64,000 nt of DNA from Arenibacter aquaticus (GCF_003957295.1 NZ_RQPJ01000001.1:620001-684000); one strand, 5' to 3'; positions 1 through 9,242 are shown, counted from the first letter of the stretch. Program-made: numbers and translations. Notes: a model not told the origin generated them from the letters alone.

Positions 1-64
1 GAAAATAAGGCCTTATTTGTTGGATCTATCCTAAAAAAGATAGACCAACGCTTTACAAAGTTTT

Positions 65-101
65 AAGCCGACTGCTGTGGTAAACCAACAGTCGGCTTTT
101 T
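65..101 (+). terminator. Intrinsic terminator
   Basis: The arms AAGCCGACTG and CAGTCGGCTT flank a short loop, and a T-run follows on the plus strand. This would end a plus-strand transcript entering from the left of the window. A second weaker hairpin (GTTGG/CCAAC arms) lies just upstream at about 19-53. Confidence 0.7.
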
Positions 102-118
102 AATTTCCTATACCAAAA

Positions 119-274
119 TCAAGGTCGCATTACCCTTTCATAGGCCATCTGATACAAATCGGTTAGTTCCCTATTGGGATTCTTAATACGGATGGTCTCC
201 AAATAGGCCAATAATTCTTCGCGTTTGTTGTGGTGGTGCGCATCCAATAGGATATCTTCGATAGTGTTGCTCAT
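119..274 (-). CDS. Small hypothetical protein (51 aa)
   Basis: The protein is short, charged and probably cytosolic and helical (starts MSNTIEDILLD, ends YERVMRP). No domain was recognised. A longer frame exists to 364, but its extra N-terminus looks non-coding, so the MSNTIED start is preferred. It is the leftmost of the minus-strand accessory genes. The gap to the next gene (275-716) holds no other convincing ORF, only the palindromic site described next. Confidence 0.4.
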   Translation of the reverse strand: MSNTIEDILLDAHHHNKREELLAYLETIRIKNPNRELTDLYQMAYERVMRP

Positions 275-532
275 ATTTATAGTTTTAAGTTTGTTGCTAT
301 TGTTGATATTCCATAATACCACTTGGCCTTGAGCCGGTCCAATTCCTATATCACCACAATCCAATTCAGCACAAGCCTATGCCTTACCTACTTCCTTATT
401 TTTCCACTTCGCTTGGCTTTTGAATTTCCTCGCTCCTATTTTTAGTCTAAGCTATTCGCCGTGTTACGCAAACGATTTCGTAAACTAATCTTACTATTAG
501 TTCCTTACAAAAGTCCGCCATTAAATGCAGCT

Positions 533-662
533 ACACAACCTCAAAACGCCTAAATGACGATATTTTTTATGCCTAAAACATAAAAAAATAAAGTAAAATG
601 AGCTTTTTGTATTGATGGGTTTTAGATAGTGGGGATTAATAAGTAAAAAGTAGTTGTTGTGC
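533..662 (-). other. attC-like palindromic site
   Basis: The outer arms ACACAAC (533-539) and GTTGTGC (656-662) are complementary except at one end. Inside them lies a hairpin at 561-590 (TATTTTTTATG against CATAAAAAAATA). The site sits 3' of the serine hydrolase gene, where an integron cassette would carry its attC, and has the same end motif as the other sites in the window. The hairpin could also serve as a terminator for that gene. Confidence 0.35.
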
Positions 663-716
663 GTTAAGTTCAGCAAAACTTTTACCAAACCCCATGGGGT
701 CTTTTGCAGAAAACGC

Positions 717-1754
717 TTAGTGCTGCTTTTGCCTTTTTAGAATTTTAACAATTCTATTGTTTATAATCTCAGACAGGTTCCAATTGTACAGTTTGGAATC
801 GGTGGTGCTATAAAAGGCTATTACCACCGCATCCAGTTCCTTGTCATATTCTGCGAAGCTTTGGTATCCCGGGACCCAACCGCCGTGTTCATACTCATAA
901 ATAGAATCATAAATTTCCCGTTCACCCTGTTTAAATACAGATCCATTGTTCAATGCCCTAAGAAATGCACCTGTATCTTCTGCTGTGGCCAACATACCGT
1001 GATCGTCTGTCTTTAAATCATAGGGATGTCCTACATGATAGCCGCTCATTACATGGTCTAAATTCACTTCACCCAATGAACCATAGGTATGGTCAAGGTG
1101 TAATGGTCTTAGAATTTCTTCCTGTATAAATTGAAAATTCCCATACCCTAGGGTATTATCCATTATTTTATTGATCAACAGGTAATTGGTATTGCAGTAT
1201 TCATAATCTTCACTTGGCTCAAAGTTGGCCGGTTTGTCCAGGATCAATGCCAGGCTTTCTTCATAGGTCTGTGTAGGTGCGGCCCAAAAATTGTAGGCAT
1301 CCGTAAAATTGGGAATGCCACTTCTATGTTGTAACATCAATCGCAGGGTAATTTTATCGGCGTTCTCTATTCTTCCTTTTAACTCCGGCAGATAATGAGC
1401 CAAGGACTTATCCAAATCCAAGCGTTTATCGGCAACCAATTTGGTAACCGCCACCGCATCATATAGCTTGCTGATACTGGCCAGCTTAAATAGGGCCTTG
1501 GGCCTAGCAGGTATCTTGGTTTCCCTATTATGCCACCCGGCAGCATAATGCTGTGGGGGATTACCCGCTAGGTCTACATAGACAATCATTCCGTCGAACC
1601 CATGGTCTATAGCCTCATCCAACTGTTCTTGCACCGTATCCGGTAGAGGAAGTATCCATGCCTTTACCAAAAGCCAGGGTACAAAGTACAGGGAGGCTAT
1701 GGATGCGACAATCAATGTTATACCAAATATTTGTCTTGCTTTACTCTTGGCCAT
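717..1754 (-). CDS. Serine hydrolase, beta-lactamase/class C family
   Basis: This is a penicillin-binding-protein/beta-lactamase superfamily serine hydrolase (PF00144 type). An N-terminal hydrophobic segment (about residues 9-36) anchors or exports it. The catalytic motifs are visible: S-I-S-K at 93-96 (SxxK nucleophile and lysine), Y-C-N at 186-188 (YxN) and H-G-G at 290-292 (third motif). At 345 aa it has the normal length for a stand-alone D,D-peptidase or esterase-like member. Substrate cannot be read from sequence; family members act as D-alanyl-D-alanine peptidases, esterases or amidases in the periplasm. It stands alone, preceded by a 111-bp gap and followed by a palindromic site. Confidence 0.85.
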   Translation of the reverse strand: MAKSKARQIFGITLIVASIASLYFVPWLLVKAWILPLPDTVQEQLDEAIDHGFDGMIVYVDLAGNPPQHYAAGWHNRETKIPARPKALFKLASISKLYDAVAVTKLVADKRLDLDKSLAHYLPELKGRIENADKITLRLMLQHRSGIPNFTDAYNFWAAPTQTYEESLALILDKPANFEPSEDYEYCNTNYLLINKIMDNTLGYGNFQFIQEEILRPLHLDHTYGSLGEVNLDHVMSGYHVGHPYDLKTDDHGMLATAEDTGAFLRALNNGSVFKQGEREIYDSIYEYEHGGWVPGYQSFAEYDKELDAVVIAFYSTTDSKLYNWNLSEIINNRIVKILKRQKQH

Positions 1755-1865
1755 ATAAGCTTAGGTAGGAGGTTTTCTTAAATGTGGTGCTTCTAAGATT
1801 GCTAATGGCTAGTAGCTTCTCAGAACCGTTTTATTTATAGGATCTAAATATAAGAATAGTTAGCG

Positions 1866-2273
1866 TTATTTTTCGGCATCTGCCAACTTCTTGGTGTCCA
1901 CATACTGCTGAAAGGCCAAAATTTTCCCCTCGTCGTTAAGTGTCCATAAATGTGCTGCCTGTGCATTATAAGCCTTAGAGGTTTCCTTTACTTTGGCATC
2001 ATAGCGAAGGGTAGCCAGCACCATATTATTGTCCATACCGTGAATGGCAACATCCTTTACTGTAAAATAATCGTGCCTAGACCCAAGTCGCGCAAAAACG
2101 CCCTCTAATATGGCGTCTGGGCCAATATAGGGATTCCCATCTGCAAGGGAATTACTTTCCGCTTCCTTCCATTCAATTTTTGGGTGCATTAATCCCAGAA
2201 CGGTGGGTATATCACCGGTTGAAAAGGCCTTGTACAAATTGTCGATAATCTCAGTGTTTTGATTTGTTTCCAT
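1866..2273 (-). CDS. SnoaL-like / NTF2-fold protein
   Basis: This 135-aa protein has the cone-shaped NTF2/ketosteroid-isomerase-like fold signature: an N-terminal helix (NLYKAFSTGDIPTVLGLMHP), a W-x-E strand, an F-ARLGSRHD helix, and a C-terminal strand region reading LWTLNDEGKILAFQQYVD. There is no signal peptide, so it should be cytosolic. Members are often small-molecule isomerases, hydrolases or unknown stress proteins, and no substrate can be assigned. The gene is single and is separated from the next gene to the right by repeat copy A. Confidence 0.75.
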   Translation of the reverse strand: METNQNTEIIDNLYKAFSTGDIPTVLGLMHPKIEWKEAESNSLADGNPYIGPDAILEGVFARLGSRHDYFTVKDVAIHGMDNNMVLATLRYDAKVKETSKAYNAQAAHLWTLNDEGKILAFQQYVDTKKLADAEK

Positions 2274-2310
2274 GATATAGTTAGTATTTAATTATCAGCA
2301 TTAATACTGT

Positions 2311-2630
2311 TATTAGGCAACCCCATTACATTGGAAATATACCTGCCTATTTTCTATGCAGCATTTTCTAATACCCATGAATAGGGCAAGACATAAGGCA
2401 ATAATAAAATGTGTGGGTGTACAGCGGAGGGAATGCTACAACCAAGGGTTTGTTTGCACCTTTCTAAGATAGGGAAAATTAGGAATACTACAACAGCCGT
2501 ACAACACTTAGTCTAAGTCTTTAGATACTATGTTGTTTCCAGTAGCTATTGTTATAGCAGGAGCAAGTTGCTTGCATGACTGGATAGGTGGGTTGGCGCC
2601 AGCGCAGCTTTTCATAAGAGGTATTGTTGG
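2311..2630 (+). repeat. Dispersed intergenic repeat, copy A
   Basis: The copy contains the shared core (GTGGGTGTACAG at 2413, then GGAATGCTACAACC and TTCTAAGATA). Its 3' half is of the CCGTACAACAC...GTAGCTATTGTTATAGCAG type. The terminal palindrome is degenerate (GGAGCAAGTTGC ... GTTGGCGCCAGCG). It ends near an ATTGTTGG motif abutting the stop of the next minus-strand gene. It fills the whole gap between the SnoaL-like gene and the RES gene. Confidence 0.75.
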
Positions 2631-2636
2631 TAATAG

Positions 2637-3677
2637 TTATTTAATTATTCCGTGTGTTAATTTTATATCTTTAATTTCATAAACATTGGTTTTAAAACAT
2701 TCTAATTTTTCAGGGTTAAATATTGCGATGTTATAACCTACCGAATTCAATGAACTTTGGTATTCCACACCGTCAAAGCCCAAAGATTTAATAAATTCCG
2801 ATATATATTGAGTAGGAATATAGTCTAAAAGTTTGTCACATTTTCTAATTGGCAAAGAAAGTTCCTTTTGCAATGTTTGAATGAAAGGAATATAAATTAA
2901 ATAATTTTCTATTTCCTCTATCTCTGACCAATAAATTGGATCGTCTTTTGGATTTCGAAGATTTAATATTTTGATGTCTTCAGTAAGTTTGAACTCGCCA
3001 ACCGTAACATAGTCAAACAGTGAAGCTCTTGTCTCGTACATTGACGTCTCAAGACTATCAGCAACGTATAAGTAAGAAATCCCTTTTGGGTTCGCTCTAC
3101 CACTTGAAGCGAGTTCGATTGGTGGATTTCCCATCTTTTCACATGGGAAACCATTTTCATCCGATACTCGACATCTAAAGAAAATCCTTCCTTTTTTGAT
3201 ATTTCTGTAAAAACTTTCGTGTAGAAAAAATGTTTCTAACTTCTTTAAATCAATTGTATTCTGAATGTGGTAGCGATTTACGAATTTTATCTCCTCTTTA
3301 AATTCATTCCAGACATTATGAATATTATCTGCTTGTGTTTCTAGAAATGGCCTGCGTTTTAAAGAAACATTACTATCGAATATTGGTTGGAAAGTATCAA
3401 TTTCATCTTCAAAAATGGCTTTCAATAGTTCAATAGGACTTACAACAATTTCACTTATTACATTAAAATCTTCTTTTAATGATTTTGAAATTTTCGAATC
3501 TGAACTTTCATCTGGATTATAAAGAGAAAGTATATTTCTAAAAAAAGGTGATAACTCTCTAGCTGAATAAATAGAAGTGTTTACTGTGCTACAAAAATCA
3601 CAAGTTCCAGTTCTATCATCACCATTTATAATGCTAATTAGATATGAACTAGTAAAGCATTTAACACAACAATTCAT
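2637..3677 (-). CDS. HEPN/RES-type NAD+ phosphorylase-like protein
   Basis: Residues 1-30 form a zinc ribbon (C4-x2-C7 and C26-x2-C29). A helical stretch follows, like the N-terminal region found in HEPN/RES proteins. The C-terminal half is a RES domain: R168 in RIFFRCR, the GRANPKG loop at 193-199, the YLY strand at 202-204 and E215 in SMYETRA. RES domains are NAD+-degrading toxins in the Xre-RES systems, so NAD+ depletion is the inferred activity. It is the last gene of a three-gene operon, 2 bp after the sce7725-like gene. The Zn ribbon suggests nucleic-acid or partner recognition. The locus is more AT-rich than its neighbours. Confidence 0.75.
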   Translation of the reverse strand: MNCCVKCFTSSYLISIINGDDRTGTCDFCSTVNTSIYSARELSPFFRNILSLYNPDESSDSKISKSLKEDFNVISEIVVSPIELLKAIFEDEIDTFQPIFDSNVSLKRRPFLETQADNIHNVWNEFKEEIKFVNRYHIQNTIDLKKLETFFLHESFYRNIKKGRIFFRCRVSDENGFPCEKMGNPPIELASSGRANPKGISYLYVADSLETSMYETRASLFDYVTVGEFKLTEDIKILNLRNPKDDPIYWSEIEEIENYLIYIPFIQTLQKELSLPIRKCDKLLDYIPTQYISEFIKSLGFDGVEYQSSLNSVGYNIAIFNPEKLECFKTNVYEIKDIKLTHGIIK

Positions 3678-3679
3678 AA

Positions 3680-4615
3680 TTAAATATTGTTGATTACTAA
3701 TTCAATGTGATTCATTATGGATAATTTTTTCAATGTACCTAAACCTGGAAAATGACCTCTTTGTTGCAAATCTCTAAACACATTTATAGCGGAAGTATTT
3801 AGATTATTTTGGTCGCACCAAATAACTAATTTGTTAATCGCTTCTGAAAATTTACCACCAATATCAGAAACATCTTCATTCGAATCAGATACAAAATGTT
3901 TTACTTTGATTCTATCGTTGTCTAAATAACTTAAATGAATGGCAACAGCTCTTGGTAAGAATCCGGATTCCGAATAGTTGTCTCCTATTGTTAGGAAATC
4001 TGAAAAGCCTACAAAACCGTCTTGTTGATAAAACCTGTACTCATTCGAAAAATCACTTTCTTGGTTTAAATAGTCCGCATTCCTTGATAACTCTTCAAAG
4101 TAGTCGTCTAGACTGACTAAAGTCGCAGGGTCAAATTCACGATAGTATCTTCGACTTGTTTTTGAAAAGTATATTAAGTTGTATGAGATATTTAGTTGAT
4201 TATGCAATAATTCAATATTATGATTACTTATTTCAGTATTATGAATTAAAGTTATTCCGTTATAGTTTATTTCTAATCCATTCAAAAACTGAATTAGAGG
4301 CTGAATGTTGCTTTCTGTTTTTGGGTGAATAATAACTGCTAATTGATAATTATTATAGTCATTTGGTAAAGAAGAACTAATGATTTCAATTATCTCACCG
4401 TATTGATTCTTTAAGTCTCCAACTCTTGGATTAATGATAATATTGAAATTGGCATTTCTGTTAGCTAATTCAACAAGTGTTGTACTCAAAGTACTTGAAG
4501 ATTTTACAGGTTCAATTACCGGTGAAATTTTCTCTAAATCATTTGGGAATAGAGCGCATAATTCTCTTAAAGCAATTAACTCAAATTGCTTACCTCTTAA
4601 ATACGGGAAATACAT
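3680..4615 (-). CDS. sce7725-family (phage beta-protein-like) protein
   Basis: The N-terminus (MYFPYLRGKQFELIALREL, then SPVIEPV) is the hallmark of the T4 beta-protein-like/sce7725 family. The repeated alpha/beta pattern along 311 aa suits a barrel-like fold. There is no signal peptide or membrane segment. Family members co-occur with sce7726 proteins, as here: the start of this gene overlaps the end of the upstream sce7726-like gene by 19 bp, which implies translational coupling. Biochemical function is unknown. The context with a nuclease-like and a RES protein suggests a defence or toxin-related role (inference). Confidence 0.7.
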   Translation of the reverse strand: MYFPYLRGKQFELIALRELCALFPNDLEKISPVIEPVKSSSTLSTTLVELANRNANFNIIINPRVGDLKNQYGEIIEIISSSLPNDYNNYQLAVIIHPKTESNIQPLIQFLNGLEINYNGITLIHNTEISNHNIELLHNQLNISYNLIYFSKTSRRYYREFDPATLVSLDDYFEELSRNADYLNQESDFSNEYRFYQQDGFVGFSDFLTIGDNYSESGFLPRAVAIHLSYLDNDRIKVKHFVSDSNEDVSDIGGKFSEAINKLVIWCDQNNLNTSAINVFRDLQQRGHFPGLGTLKKLSIMNHIELVINNI

Positions 4616-5481
4616 ATTTTGCTATTTTTATTAAGAAATGAGTTTAATTCCTCATATTCATTTTCGGAAAAATCCAAAGTATAACAAATATGTTTTAAGC
4701 TTTCAGGAATAGATTCTTCTTTGATTATTTTTGGATTAGAAATATTTCTTGATTTAAGCTTATTTATTACCAATTTCTGAAATATTGATACCTCTATTTT
4801 TTTAGCAAGATTTAAACATTCTCTAAAAATCAAAGTATTAGAAACTTTAGGTATGAATTTGAAATGCTCTTGAATTAATTCAAGATATTCTTGTTTCCTT
4901 AAAGTCTTAAACAATGTCTCGTGACTAAAAGTTGATGAATTATTTTTAGCCTCTCTCACAGTTTTTAAGGCATTTCTTGAAGTTAACTCAATAATCCCAA
5001 TTGTAGAATTTTCATAAAGCTCAATTAATTTATTAATGTGTTTTGAACTTGTCACTATGTATATTTTATCTGCAAACTTGCAATAATCTAAAACTTGCTT
5101 ATCTATTTTTTCAAGATTATCAAGTTCCGTTTTTATTTCATAAACTCTTGCTTCTCCATTTAATAGAACAAAATCAGCAATTGACTTGCCAATGTTGAAT
5201 TCATTCAATGCAATTGTATTTTTTAAACTGTACTTTTTTAGAAGTAATTTGTTTGTGAGTATATTTTTATAGACGTATTCGTTTTTATAATTTTTTAAAA
5301 GTGATTTGTAAATAAAATTGATAGCATCTAGATTGGTCGTGGCATCTGTAACTGTAGTATATTGTTTTAATTTGTAAAATGTTGAATAATAGTCTCCTTT
5401 TCGCACAATCTTTTTAAAATTAGAAGGCGAAATGATTTGTGATAAACTACGAATTTTACTTATGTCAGTTGCTATTTCCAT
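4597..5481 (-). CDS. sce7726-family protein, PD-(D/E)xK nuclease-like
   Basis: This is the first gene of the three-gene operon (294 aa). It has a restriction-endonuclease-like core: D103 in SIADFVLL and the E115-I-K117 pair in VYEIKTEL, separated by a short loop, as in PD-(D/E)xK nucleases. E94 may add a metal ligand. The following KQVLDYCKFADKIYIVTS strand-helix matches sce7726 proteins. The C-terminal third is helical. This protein is the likely nucleic-acid-cleaving component. It is flanked upstream by repeat copy B, so the operon sits as a block between two repeats. Confidence 0.7.
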   Translation of the reverse strand: MEIATDISKIRSLSQIISPSNFKKIVRKGDYYSTFYKLKQYTTVTDATTNLDAINFIYKSLLKNYKNEYVYKNILTNKLLLKKYSLKNTIALNEFNIGKSIADFVLLNGEARVYEIKTELDNLEKIDKQVLDYCKFADKIYIVTSSKHINKLIELYENSTIGIIELTSRNALKTVREAKNNSSTFSHETLFKTLRKQEYLELIQEHFKFIPKVSNTLIFRECLNLAKKIEVSIFQKLVINKLKSRNISNPKIIKEESIPESLKHICYTLDFSENEYEELNSFLNKNSKICISRI

Positions 5482-5554
5482 CCAAAAACAAATCTACAAA
5501 ATTTAAATTATTGTTTTTTAAACCCGAATGTTACTTCAGAGTGAATCATAATTA

Positions 5555-5762
5555 TTGCCAACTCACCTATAAAATAACTCCCACCTATATTTTCATATAG
5601 CTAGCGCAAATAGTTACTGTTACGTACTATTAATTCTATGTTTTTATAAAATGTTTGTGGGTGTACAGTGGAGGGAATTCTACAACCAAGTTTTTGTTTA
5701 CTCTCTTCTAAGATAAAGAAAATTGGGAATTCTACAACCTCCTAAAACATAAAGCCTAACCT
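5555..5762 (+). repeat. Dispersed intergenic repeat, copy B (3'-truncated)
   Basis: The left end reads GCCAACTCACCTATAAAAT, matching the family end [A/G]C[A/C]CAAC..TA...ATAAAG. The core GTGGGTGTACAG is at 5657, followed by the TTCTAAGATA block. The terminal palindrome is missing: the element stops after a CCTAAAACATAAAGC block, a few bases from the stop codon of the DUF6090 gene. Confidence 0.75.
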
Positions 5763-5765
5763 TTC

Positions 5766-6500
5766 CTATTTTCTATTTAAATAATGATTAATATGCTGTA
5801 TGAGAAGATGAGCTTTTTTCTCCAGAAACTCCCCCTTTTCATGCATAATGTTCGAAAGACTTGAACTCGTCTGTAAAACAGAAATGAGCTCCGGATCATT
5901 CAAATAGTTATCATAGCTAAAGGGAACTCTCTTTGTGTAAGGCCATTCCGAATAACTTTCCAGATAAAAATTCTTAGTTAGGTACGGTTTGATTATTGTT
6001 TGGACTATGTCCACTCGTTCTTTTTCATACTTTCTAAAATAGGGGTAGTCCCGGTTATAGAAATTCGTAATTCTAATCCGAAGGGAATCATTTCTTATCA
6101 GGTCTATTCCTTTTGACTCCAGCAAGCTATATCCACTTTCTTTAGAATCCAAGTGCGGAAACATTTCTGAAATTCTTAAATAAGCAGCAATACTATCTTG
6201 AAATGAAGCTTTGGAACGTATATGGGCAATGACTATGGAGTCGGCATGCATCACAACCTTATCACTATAGAGCTCGTCCTCTATCTGCACCAGATCATCT
6301 TCCAGGTTATCCAAAATTTCAATCAAAATACTTCTTTCCAAATCGCTCCTTTGGTTTTTAATGTTTTTATTATTGATTTGGACCGCAATTAAAATTCCAA
6401 TTACCACAAGGACAATCTCACCAATAGCATAAAGTACATACTTGCTGAATCTGTTTTCAGCCATCAAGCTTTGACGAATTTTACGAAAGAATTTAAGCAT
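5766..6500 (-). CDS. DUF6090-family membrane-anchored protein
   Basis: The N-terminus, with basic residues (MLKFFRKIRQSLM) followed by YAIGEIVLVVIGILIAVQIN at about 23-43, is the signature of the flavobacterial DUF6090 family. It has one transmembrane helix with the rest (about 200 aa) probably periplasmic and helical. Function is unknown; these proteins are common and often multicopy in Flavobacteriaceae. It is a single gene of full family length, bounded by repeat copy B on its 3' side. Confidence 0.8.
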   Translation of the reverse strand: MLKFFRKIRQSLMAENRFSKYVLYAIGEIVLVVIGILIAVQINNKNIKNQRSDLERSILIEILDNLEDDLVQIEDELYSDKVVMHADSIVIAHIRSKASFQDSIAAYLRISEMFPHLDSKESGYSLLESKGIDLIRNDSLRIRITNFYNRDYPYFRKYEKERVDIVQTIIKPYLTKNFYLESYSEWPYTKRVPFSYDNYLNDPELISVLQTSSSLSNIMHEKGEFLEKKAHLLIQHINHYLNRK

Positions 6501-6647
6501 CAGAGGTTGGTTTCCCTAAAGATATGATATTTAATTAATTGCAATTCGGTAAATATGAAGCACAGCGGTTTGTATGCCGCGAAGCATACAGGACATGAAT
6601 ATACTCCTTGCCCTGCATTGTTATTTTTTAGCCCTAACATCCATTTA

Positions 6648-7370
6648 TTATGTAATAGGCAAGCTTGCAAACCATGCTGCAATGGAATCCCACAACGGAA
6701 AGCTAACTTGAAAGAAAATTAGATAGTGAAATATCATAAACAGCACTAAAAGAATGGGAAAAACCCATCGTCCGCTGCTTTGTTTTTTTTCAATAATGAT
6801 GAGCGAAATAATCAGCCCGTACATTATGGCAACCGTAATTCCCAATCCAAGCATAAAATCAGGCTCTGGCAATAAGGTGAGAATAATAAAACGTCCCAAA
6901 GTTGGCTCTATAAATACAATTCCAGTGGCAATCATGGCACGTGCATGAATTTGCATATTTTTTGTGTTCGCTATGGCTATAACAAACATAAGTCCGATAA
7001 TAACCAAATCCTTTAACTGCAGCCATAAACTAGCCCCTAGGCCTTCTGTAACTTCACCTCCAATATTATGATGCTTTAGTAAAATAACCGATGCGAAGAA
7101 CAAGGGTAAGATGATAAAACTCAATTTCCCAGTTTGCTTATGGATAGCGAATTTCTTATTTCGGATAAGTATTGGCTGTAAAACTAATAGTGCTATCCAT
7201 AGAGATGACATTGCAAAATGGAAATGAAAATAGTTATTGAAGTTAGCCGTACCATCAAAGAATTTTGAAAAATAGGTAGGCCAAAAACCTAAAAAAGCCA
7301 GAGCAAATAATCCAATGGCAAAATATCCGGCTTTATCGAAATTGATCTTTTTTGCGATAGATTCTTTCAT
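6648..7370 (-). CDS. Polytopic membrane protein, DUF2306-like
   Basis: About seven hydrophobic segments span the 240 residues (near 14-33, 52-68, 83-99, 118-135, 147-166, 173-193 and 203-222). Histidines sit in or beside the membrane: F-H49-F-H51-F, H77 in AIHKQTGKLSF and H142 in QIHARAM. A QP(I/L)L-R segment followed by H-x3-G is typical of DUF2306-like proteins. This could be haem or metal coordination, but it is not proven. The ORF reading out of its 3' end (6500-6682) is regarded as spurious. Confidence 0.6.
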   Translation of the reverse strand: MKESIAKKINFDKAGYFAIGLFALAFLGFWPTYFSKFFDGTANFNNYFHFHFAMSSLWIALLVLQPILIRNKKFAIHKQTGKLSFIILPLFFASVILLKHHNIGGEVTEGLGASLWLQLKDLVIIGLMFVIAIANTKNMQIHARAMIATGIVFIEPTLGRFIILTLLPEPDFMLGLGITVAIMYGLIISLIIIEKKQSSGRWVFPILLVLFMIFHYLIFFQVSFPLWDSIAAWFASLPIT

Positions 7371-7495
7371 TTTTATTGGTCTTTATTGGTTAGTTATAAC
7401 GCTATTTGGTTTGCTGCTTTCAGGTATTCTTTTCAGTCGTTTTTACACATAATGTTCGGTATTATGTATTTTTATACGGGATGGGGCAGTATGAG

Positions 7496-7740
7496 GTACA
7501 ACGTGGATATACAGCATCTACACCCTATAGTGCCAAATAGCTATTATTATCAGCTATTAACAGGCAGCAGCAAGCTATGTTTATTATAAAATCTTGTGGG
7601 TGAACAGTGGGGGGAATGCTACAACCAAATGTAGTTTAAGCTTCTAAGATAAAGAATTTTGGGAATACTACAGCCCCCTAAAACAGAAAGTCTACCCTTC
7701 CCTATTGTTGAGAATAGCATTTGTTATGGTACAAGTCGGT
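7496..7740 (+). repeat. Dispersed intergenic repeat, copy C
   Basis: The left end GTACAACGTGGATATACAGC is at about 7497. The CTATAGTGCC...GCTATTATTATCAGCTATTAA block is almost identical to copy D. The core is at 7596 (GTGGGTGAACAG). The right part decays after TTGTTATGGTACAAG, without the GC-rich palindrome. A hairpin TATACCCAA/TTGGGTATA (7749-7774) lies between it and the AraC gene stop. The 7371-7496 stretch upstream shows nothing recognisable. Confidence 0.7.
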
Positions 7741-7789
7741 TACTCGTTTATACCCAAGGAATTGATTGGGTATAATGAGACTCCACGGG

Positions 7790-8701
7790 TTAGTTCATTT
7801 TATATTTCTCCCTGTATTCTGTGGGACTGATGCCTTCTTTCTTTTTAAACAATCTTGAGAAATAGGGCGGATATTCAAAACCCAATTCATAAGCTACCTC
7901 AGAAATAGTTTTCTTGGGATCCAACAAGATATTCTTGGCTTCGTCTATTAAGTATAATTGCAAGTGCTCAGTAGATGTTTTTCCGGTTTCTTTTTTCAAC
8001 GTATCGCTTAAATAACGTTGGGAAACCGAAAGCTTCTCCGCAATTTGTTCGATGCTGGGAATTCCATTTTCCTGCAATTTCCCTGAATCAAAGTAAACTT
8101 CCAATTGCCTATTAAACCGCCCCAGCAAATCGTTTGAAAGCTCTTTGCGATTTAAAAACTGTCTTTCATAAAAGCGGTTGGCATATTTTAAAAGGGTGCT
8201 AAGCTGAGAAATAATAATTTCTTTGCTAAACTCATCCTGATTGTTTTGGTATTCTATGTCGATATTTTCCACGATAGACTCAATCTGCTTTTCTTCTTTG
8301 GGAGAAAGGTGTAGAGCTTCATTGGCAGAGTATGAAAAGAAACCATACTTCTTAATCTGATTTGCCAACTCCGATCCTTTCAAAAAATCTTCATGAAAGT
8401 TGATTGAAAAGCCTTTTTGCTCAAAAACTATGTTATCCTCCCACTGCAATACCTGTCTTGGTGCAATGAAAAACAATGTACCATTGGTAAAATCGTATTT
8501 GGTACGGCCATAGTTTAGATCACCCTTTACTATTTTTTTAAAACTTATGGAATAGCAATCATTGGTTATTGGAGGCGAGCTCTCCTTAGGGCAGGGCAGA
8601 AAACCTTCACCCATGGCAGTAAACACACTAAGCATGGGATGTTCTGGCCTAGGAAGCTCCAAATATTCTAAATATGAGGATAAAGTTTTAAAGTGCTGCA
8701 T
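7790..8701 (-). CDS. AraC-family transcriptional regulator
   Basis: This 303-aa protein has an N-terminal cupin-like ligand-binding half and a C-terminal AraC DNA-binding domain with two helix-turn-helix motifs: SIEQIAEKLSVSQRYLSDTLKK and ISEVAYELGFEYPPYFSRLFKK, followed by SPTEYR. It is the last gene of a three-gene module, one base after the membrane-protein gene, which itself follows an SDR oxidoreductase. It therefore probably regulates or responds to the SDR pathway. The inducer is unknown. Confidence 0.85.
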   Translation of the reverse strand: MQHFKTLSSYLEYLELPRPEHPMLSVFTAMGEGFLPCPKESSPPITNDCYSISFKKIVKGDLNYGRTKYDFTNGTLFFIAPRQVLQWEDNIVFEQKGFSINFHEDFLKGSELANQIKKYGFFSYSANEALHLSPKEEKQIESIVENIDIEYQNNQDEFSKEIIISQLSTLLKYANRFYERQFLNRKELSNDLLGRFNRQLEVYFDSGKLQENGIPSIEQIAEKLSVSQRYLSDTLKKETGKTSTEHLQLYLIDEAKNILLDPKKTISEVAYELGFEYPPYFSRLFKKKEGISPTEYREKYKMN

Positions 8702-8702
8702 C

Positions 8703-9215
8703 TTAGTTTTTCAATTCTTGTTCTGCCTGCAATAACTGCTTGTTATAGTCTTCAATGCGGGCGTGGGCCAAGCCATCAATGAGCAAAATTACCACCAACA
8801 TGGCAATAATTTTAATCATACTGGCGCGCCAGATGGGCGTATTAACAAATATAATGATAAGGGAACAGACCGCTATGATTATAGGAATAGCTTTAAAAAC
8901 AATTGTTTTGTATTCCTTTAAGGTAGCTTCAGCTCGTTCAACCTCTGATGTAACAAAGACCAGAGCATCGGTATTATAGGCGGTTTCAAACTGTGAAACT
9001 CTAGTTTTATTGGTAAAAAATAAACCAAGACCAATTATTGTAAGCAAAACACCCGCGACTAAGACAGGTATGATGTAGGCTTTGGCCATTTCGGTTTTAC
9101 CCAATTGCCAAAACCCAAGACTTGCTATCATAAATGCCACTCCGAAAAGAATGAAAAATGGGGTTGAAAAAAGTTCTGCTTTTGCCCAATCGGTGGCTGC
9201 TTTTAAAATATCCAT
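8703..9215 (-). CDS. Small integral membrane protein
   Basis: The 170 residues contain about four hydrophobic helices (near 17-36, 46-68, 107-125 and 130-148) separated by a charged central loop (VERAEATLKEYK), and a charged C-terminus rich in Q and E. No family was recognised. It lies between an SDR oxidoreductase gene (27 bp upstream) and an AraC regulator (1 bp downstream), so it is almost certainly co-transcribed with both. A transport or sensing role is possible but unsupported by motif. Confidence 0.6.
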   Translation of the reverse strand: MDILKAATDWAKAELFSTPFFILFGVAFMIASLGFWQLGKTEMAKAYIIPVLVAGVLLTIIGLGLFFTNKTRVSQFETAYNTDALVFVTSEVERAEATLKEYKTIVFKAIPIIIAVCSLIIIFVNTPIWRASMIKIIAMLVVILLIDGLAHARIEDYNKQLLQAEQELKN

Positions 9216-9242
9216 ATCTAAGGTTTTTAAAGGTTTTCCATT

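Noticed and set aside
6500-6682. 60-aa ORF between the DUF6090 gene and the membrane protein
   Set aside because: It overlaps the 3' end of the 6648 gene, has no start signal, and its composition is unlike a protein.
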